A stretch of DNA of 9,246 bases from an uncultured Haloferula sp. (GTDB lineage Bacteria; Verrucomicrobiota; Verrucomicrobiae; Verrucomicrobiales; Akkermansiaceae): the NCBI GenBank assembly GCA_946481625.1, contig CAMLOZ010000099.1:1-9246 (forward strand), written 5' to 3'. The position numbers and the translations under genes were made by a program. Positions within the stretch are counted from its first letter, which is position 1; each line of letters begins with the position of its first letter. Positions 7,730-9,246 of the stretch are shown here, piece by piece. The notes under the pieces were generated by a model. The model searched no databases. It saw only the letters and a list, made by a program, of their open reading frames with translations, and was not told the DNA's origin.

Positions 7730-7831
7730 CGGTTAAGTTCCAAGCAAGAAGTTCCAAGTTCCGAGAAACAGCCACCTCCGGCGACACAGCCGAGTTCTTC
7801 CTGTCTTCCGGGACTTGGAACATCATTGGGA
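7704..7831 (+). repeat. 16-bp direct repeat of the CDF gene tail
   Basis: TGGAACATCATTGGGA occurs exactly at 7704-7719, inside the last codons of the CDF gene, and again at 7816-7831 in the gap downstream, 112 bases later. Allowing mismatches, similarity spans about 24 bases, so the gap copy would encode L-E-H-H-W-E-L-R against V-E-H-H-W-E-L-R at the protein end. The second copy lies in the right arm of the inverted repeat described separately. Confidence 0.75.
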
Positions 7832-7835
7832 ACTT
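7735..7835. repeat. Long imperfect inverted repeat between convergent genes; possible bidirectional terminator
   Basis: The gap between the CDF stop (7729) and the dioxygenase stop (7839) is almost wholly one extended hairpin. Outer stem: AAGTTCC (7735-7741) pairs with GGAACTT (7829-7835). After an internal loop, GTTCCAAGT (7751-7759) pairs perfectly with ACTTGGAAC (7813-7821), and pairing continues with few mismatches to 7771/7801. The loop 7772-7800 contains a small CCGGC/GCCG stem. The left arm also repeats the heptamer GTTCCAA. The position between two convergent 3' ends fits a bidirectional terminator, although no T-tract is present; a miniature mobile or REP-like element is the alternative. 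Confidence 0.6.
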
Positions 7836-7838
7836 CGA

Positions 7839-8489
7839 CTACGCCGCGGGTGTGTAGCCCATGATGATATCGAACCGCGCCGCCAACTCCCCGGTGGTCA
7901 CTCCGGGCAGGGGCGCGAAATCCACGATCACCGAGGCCCGTTGCTTCTCGTCCTTGATCGCGCGCAATACGCCGTCGGTATCGTTCTGCGGCTCGCCCTT
8001 GATGTAGCACTGGGTCGTCCACTTCTCCCGGCCCTTCATCTTCACCGCCACGTGGATGTGGGGCGTGCGGCCGGGGTAGGGGACCGGCTTGATCGTGCGG
8101 AAGTAGTAATCGCCGCTGGAGCCCGTCATGAAGCGGCCGAACCCCTGGAAATTCGCGTCGCGCTTCGCGGCGTCGTTGCTGCCCTTGTGGAGATAGACGC
8201 CGTGGTGATCCACCTGCCAGATCTCGACCAGCGCGTTGCGAATCGGCTCGCCCTTCGCATCCGTGACCCTGCCGCTGAGGTGGGTCACACTCCCGAGCGC
8301 CGGTGTCAGGCTGTCGTTCAGGAGGATCAAGTCGTTGTCGGTGTCGAGCGGGAGATCGACCGGATAAAAGGGACCCTCGGTCTGCTTGGGAGTGAGCGTG
8401 AGCGCTTCGGCAAAAGCACCCGGCACCCACAATCCGGCGGCCCCGAGGGCGAAATTGCCGAGGAACCGGCGGCGGGACGAAAGATTCAT
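7839..8489 (-). CDS. Tat-exported intradiol ring-cleavage dioxygenase (protocatechuate 3,4-dioxygenase beta-like)
   Basis: A non-haem Fe(III) enzyme of the family that opens catecholic rings between the two hydroxyls. Numbered from ATG 8489 (216 residues), a twin-arginine signal SSRRRFLGNF (4-13) precedes a hydrophobic stretch and an AFA-EA cleavage-like site near residue 27, so the enzyme is probably exported folded. Next come TEGPFYP (37-43), SGRVTDAKGEPI (72-83) and EIWQVDHHGVYLH (89-101). The four expected iron ligands are present: Y99, Y138 (PVPYPG), and H144 and H146 (RTPHIHV). The span between the second tyrosine and the first histidine is short, as I recall for single-subunit exported members. 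A start at 8498 would add MPA, but AGGA eight bases upstream of ATG 8489 favours the latter. The substrate is unknown and no other aromatic-degradation gene is nearby, so a pca-type pathway role is not supported here. Confidence 0.9.
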   Translation of the reverse strand: MNLSSRRRFLGNFALGAAGLWVPGAFAEALTLTPKQTEGPFYPVDLPLDTDNDLILLNDSLTPALGSVTHLSGRVTDAKGEPIRNALVEIWQVDHHGVYLHKGSNDAAKRDANFQGFGRFMTGSSGDYYFRTIKPVPYPGRTPHIHVAVKMKGREKWTTQCYIKGEPQNDTDGVLRAIKDEKQRASVIVDFAPLPGVTTGELAARFDIIMGYTPAA

Positions 8490-8598
8490 GGCGGGCATCC
8501 TGAATTGGGAGGAGCCGGAGCGCGAGAAATTCCCGCGCCGGCCGGAACCGCCATTCTAACTCCTTGCTCCCCGCTCTCCGCTACCTGCTACTTTCCAC
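8490..8598. promoter_or_regulatory. Divergent intergenic region between the dioxygenase and vsr genes
   Basis: This roughly 109-base gap separates two divergent start codons and must hold the promoters of both. It contains AGGA, read on the minus strand, placed for the dioxygenase ATG at 8489. No Shine-Dalgarno is visible before the vsr ATG at 8599; the last bases are pyrimidine-rich. No confident promoter boxes or operators were recognised. Confidence 0.3.
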
Positions 8599-9099
8599 AT
8601 GGACATCTGGTCACCGGAAAAGCGCTCCGAGGTCATGTCCCGTATCCGCGGTACGGACACCAAGCCGGAATTGCTGGTCCGTTCGATGCTTCACCGTCTC
8701 GGCTACCGCTTCACGGTCCGCGGGCCGAGGAACAAGTCGCTTCCCGGCCGACCCGATCTCGTGCTTCCGAAATACGAGGTCGTTATCTTCGTTCACGGCT
8801 GCTTCTGGCACGGCCACGAGCATTGCCCGGACTTCAAGATGCCGAAGTCCAAGACCGAGTGGTGGACCGCCAAGATCGAGGGCAATCGCGCCCGCGATGC
8901 CCGCGTCGAAAGCGAACTTCGCGCCCTCGGCTGGCACGTCGTGACCCTCTGGGCCTGCGCCGTGAAGACCAAGTCCGCCCGCGAATGGCTGGAGTCACGG
9001 CTGCCAGTGTTAATCGGGAGACCACTGTCGATAGGACCCAAGATGCCGCGGCCTCCTCTGCCAATCACCGCAAAGGTCGCCGAGAATTCACAGGGCTAG
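8599..9099 (+). CDS. vsr: Very short patch repair (Vsr) DNA mismatch endonuclease
   Basis: Vsr nicks DNA 5' of the T in T:G mismatches that arise when 5-methylcytosine deaminates, starting very-short-patch repair. The 166-residue protein matches the E. coli Vsr pattern: M-S-R-I-R-G-T-D-T-K-P-E-L near the N-terminus (13-25), SLPGRPDLVLPKYEVVIFVHGCFWH (47-71), TEWWTAKIEGN (86-96) and LGWHVVTLWAC (110-120). The probable catalytic aspartate is D53, with H66 and H71 matching the active-site histidines. C68, H73, C76 and C120 are candidate structural zinc ligands. One extra residue sits in the HGHEHC stretch compared with E. coli HHHHC. Residues about 135-166 are a proline-rich tail with no counterpart I recognise, using rare codons (TTA, AGA, ATA). 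No C5 cytosine methyltransferase gene, the usual partner, is in the window; the region to the right is not seen. Confidence 0.93.
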   Translation: MDIWSPEKRSEVMSRIRGTDTKPELLVRSMLHRLGYRFTVRGPRNKSLPGRPDLVLPKYEVVIFVHGCFWHGHEHCPDFKMPKSKTEWWTAKIEGNRARDARVESELRALGWHVVTLWACAVKTKSAREWLESRLPVLIGRPLSIGPKMPRPPLPITAKVAENSQG

Positions 9100-9114
9100 C
9101 CTTTCGCTGCTTCC

Positions 9115-9214
9115 CCGATCCCGAAGGGATCGCAGCATAGTAGCCGGGGGTCGAGGCGTAGCCGATACCCCCGGTTAGAGGTCGGGGGAATACCGATCCC
9201 GGAGGGATCGCGGC
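9115..9214. repeat. Hairpin-rich intergenic repeat element (REP-like), two partial units
   Basis: Three hairpins follow the vsr stop. CGATCCC-GAA-GGGATCG (9116-9132) and CGATCCC-GGA-GGGATCG (9194-9210) are two near-identical copies 78 bases apart, both followed by C(A/G)GC. Between them, CCGGGGGT (9144-9151) pairs with ACCCCCGG (9167-9174) around an inner GGC-GTA-GCC stem. The element looks like the high-copy interspersed repeats of Verrucomicrobiota and Planctomycetota genomes, but copy number cannot be seen here. It may also terminate vsr transcription. It seems to continue past the window edge or to be followed by another unit. Confidence 0.6.
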
Positions 9215-9246
9215 GATGTCGTGATCACGTGGAGATATACCCCTCC

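Noticed and set aside
7815..9140. 441-codon plus-strand open frame spanning the dioxygenase, the gap and vsr
   Set aside because: It begins with a TTG in the hairpin, runs antisense to a clear dioxygenase and out of frame with a clear Vsr, and has no family resemblance. It is a GC-driven shadow.
1..9246. A defence island, phage or CRISPR locus
   Set aside because: Vsr is the only nucleic-acid-modification-linked gene besides RecO. There are no repeat-spacer arrays, integrases, transposases, toxin-antitoxin pairs or methyltransferases, and the remaining genes belong to ordinary envelope, transport and oxygenase families.

Overview
This 9.2-kb window is GC-rich and gene-dense, with small gaps and few recognisable Shine-Dalgarno sites. 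It looks chromosomal and probably comes from a Verrucomicrobiota bacterium, perhaps near Luteolibacter or Haloferula. That assignment is inference. It rests on the large secreted metalloprotease built from PPC, cadherin-like and PA14-like modules, which ends in a DPDGDG-type C-terminal module common in that phylum, and on the hairpin-rich interspersed repeat at the right end. No rRNA, tRNA, CRISPR array, transposase or prophage gene was seen.

Left part (1-1457): the 3' end of recO (recombinational repair mediator) runs on the + strand. Nine bases later comes a soluble TPR protein with kinesin-light-chain-like 42-residue repeats, and the two probably form one transcription unit. A gap of about 100 bases holds a long RNA hairpin (1492-1537). 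Centre (1558-5949): one 4.4-kb gene encodes a 1463-residue exported metzincin-type zinc protease with many adhesion-like or binding modules. Its 3' end overlaps, tail to tail, a minus-strand gene for a membrane-anchored NlpC/P60-like cysteine hydrolase (5924-6742).

Right part: divergent from the hydrolase is a cation diffusion facilitator metal exporter (about 6821-7729). It converges on a minus-strand gene for a Tat-exported intradiol ring-cleavage dioxygenase (7839-8489). The 109 bases between those two genes are almost entirely one imperfect inverted repeat, and one arm carries a second copy of the last codons of the CDF gene. Divergent from the dioxygenase is a Vsr mismatch endonuclease (8599-9099) with an odd C-terminal tail and no companion cytosine methyltransferase in view. 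The last 130 bases hold a repeat element with three hairpins.

The genes do not form an obvious single pathway. They read as housekeeping repair (RecO, Vsr), envelope or secreted hydrolases (metzincin, NlpC-like), metal homeostasis (CDF) and an exported aromatic-ring dioxygenase. I found no convincing new multi-gene system. The most interesting signals are the non-canonical metzincin zinc motif, the hairpin elements between genes, and the orphan Vsr with a recently added-looking tail.
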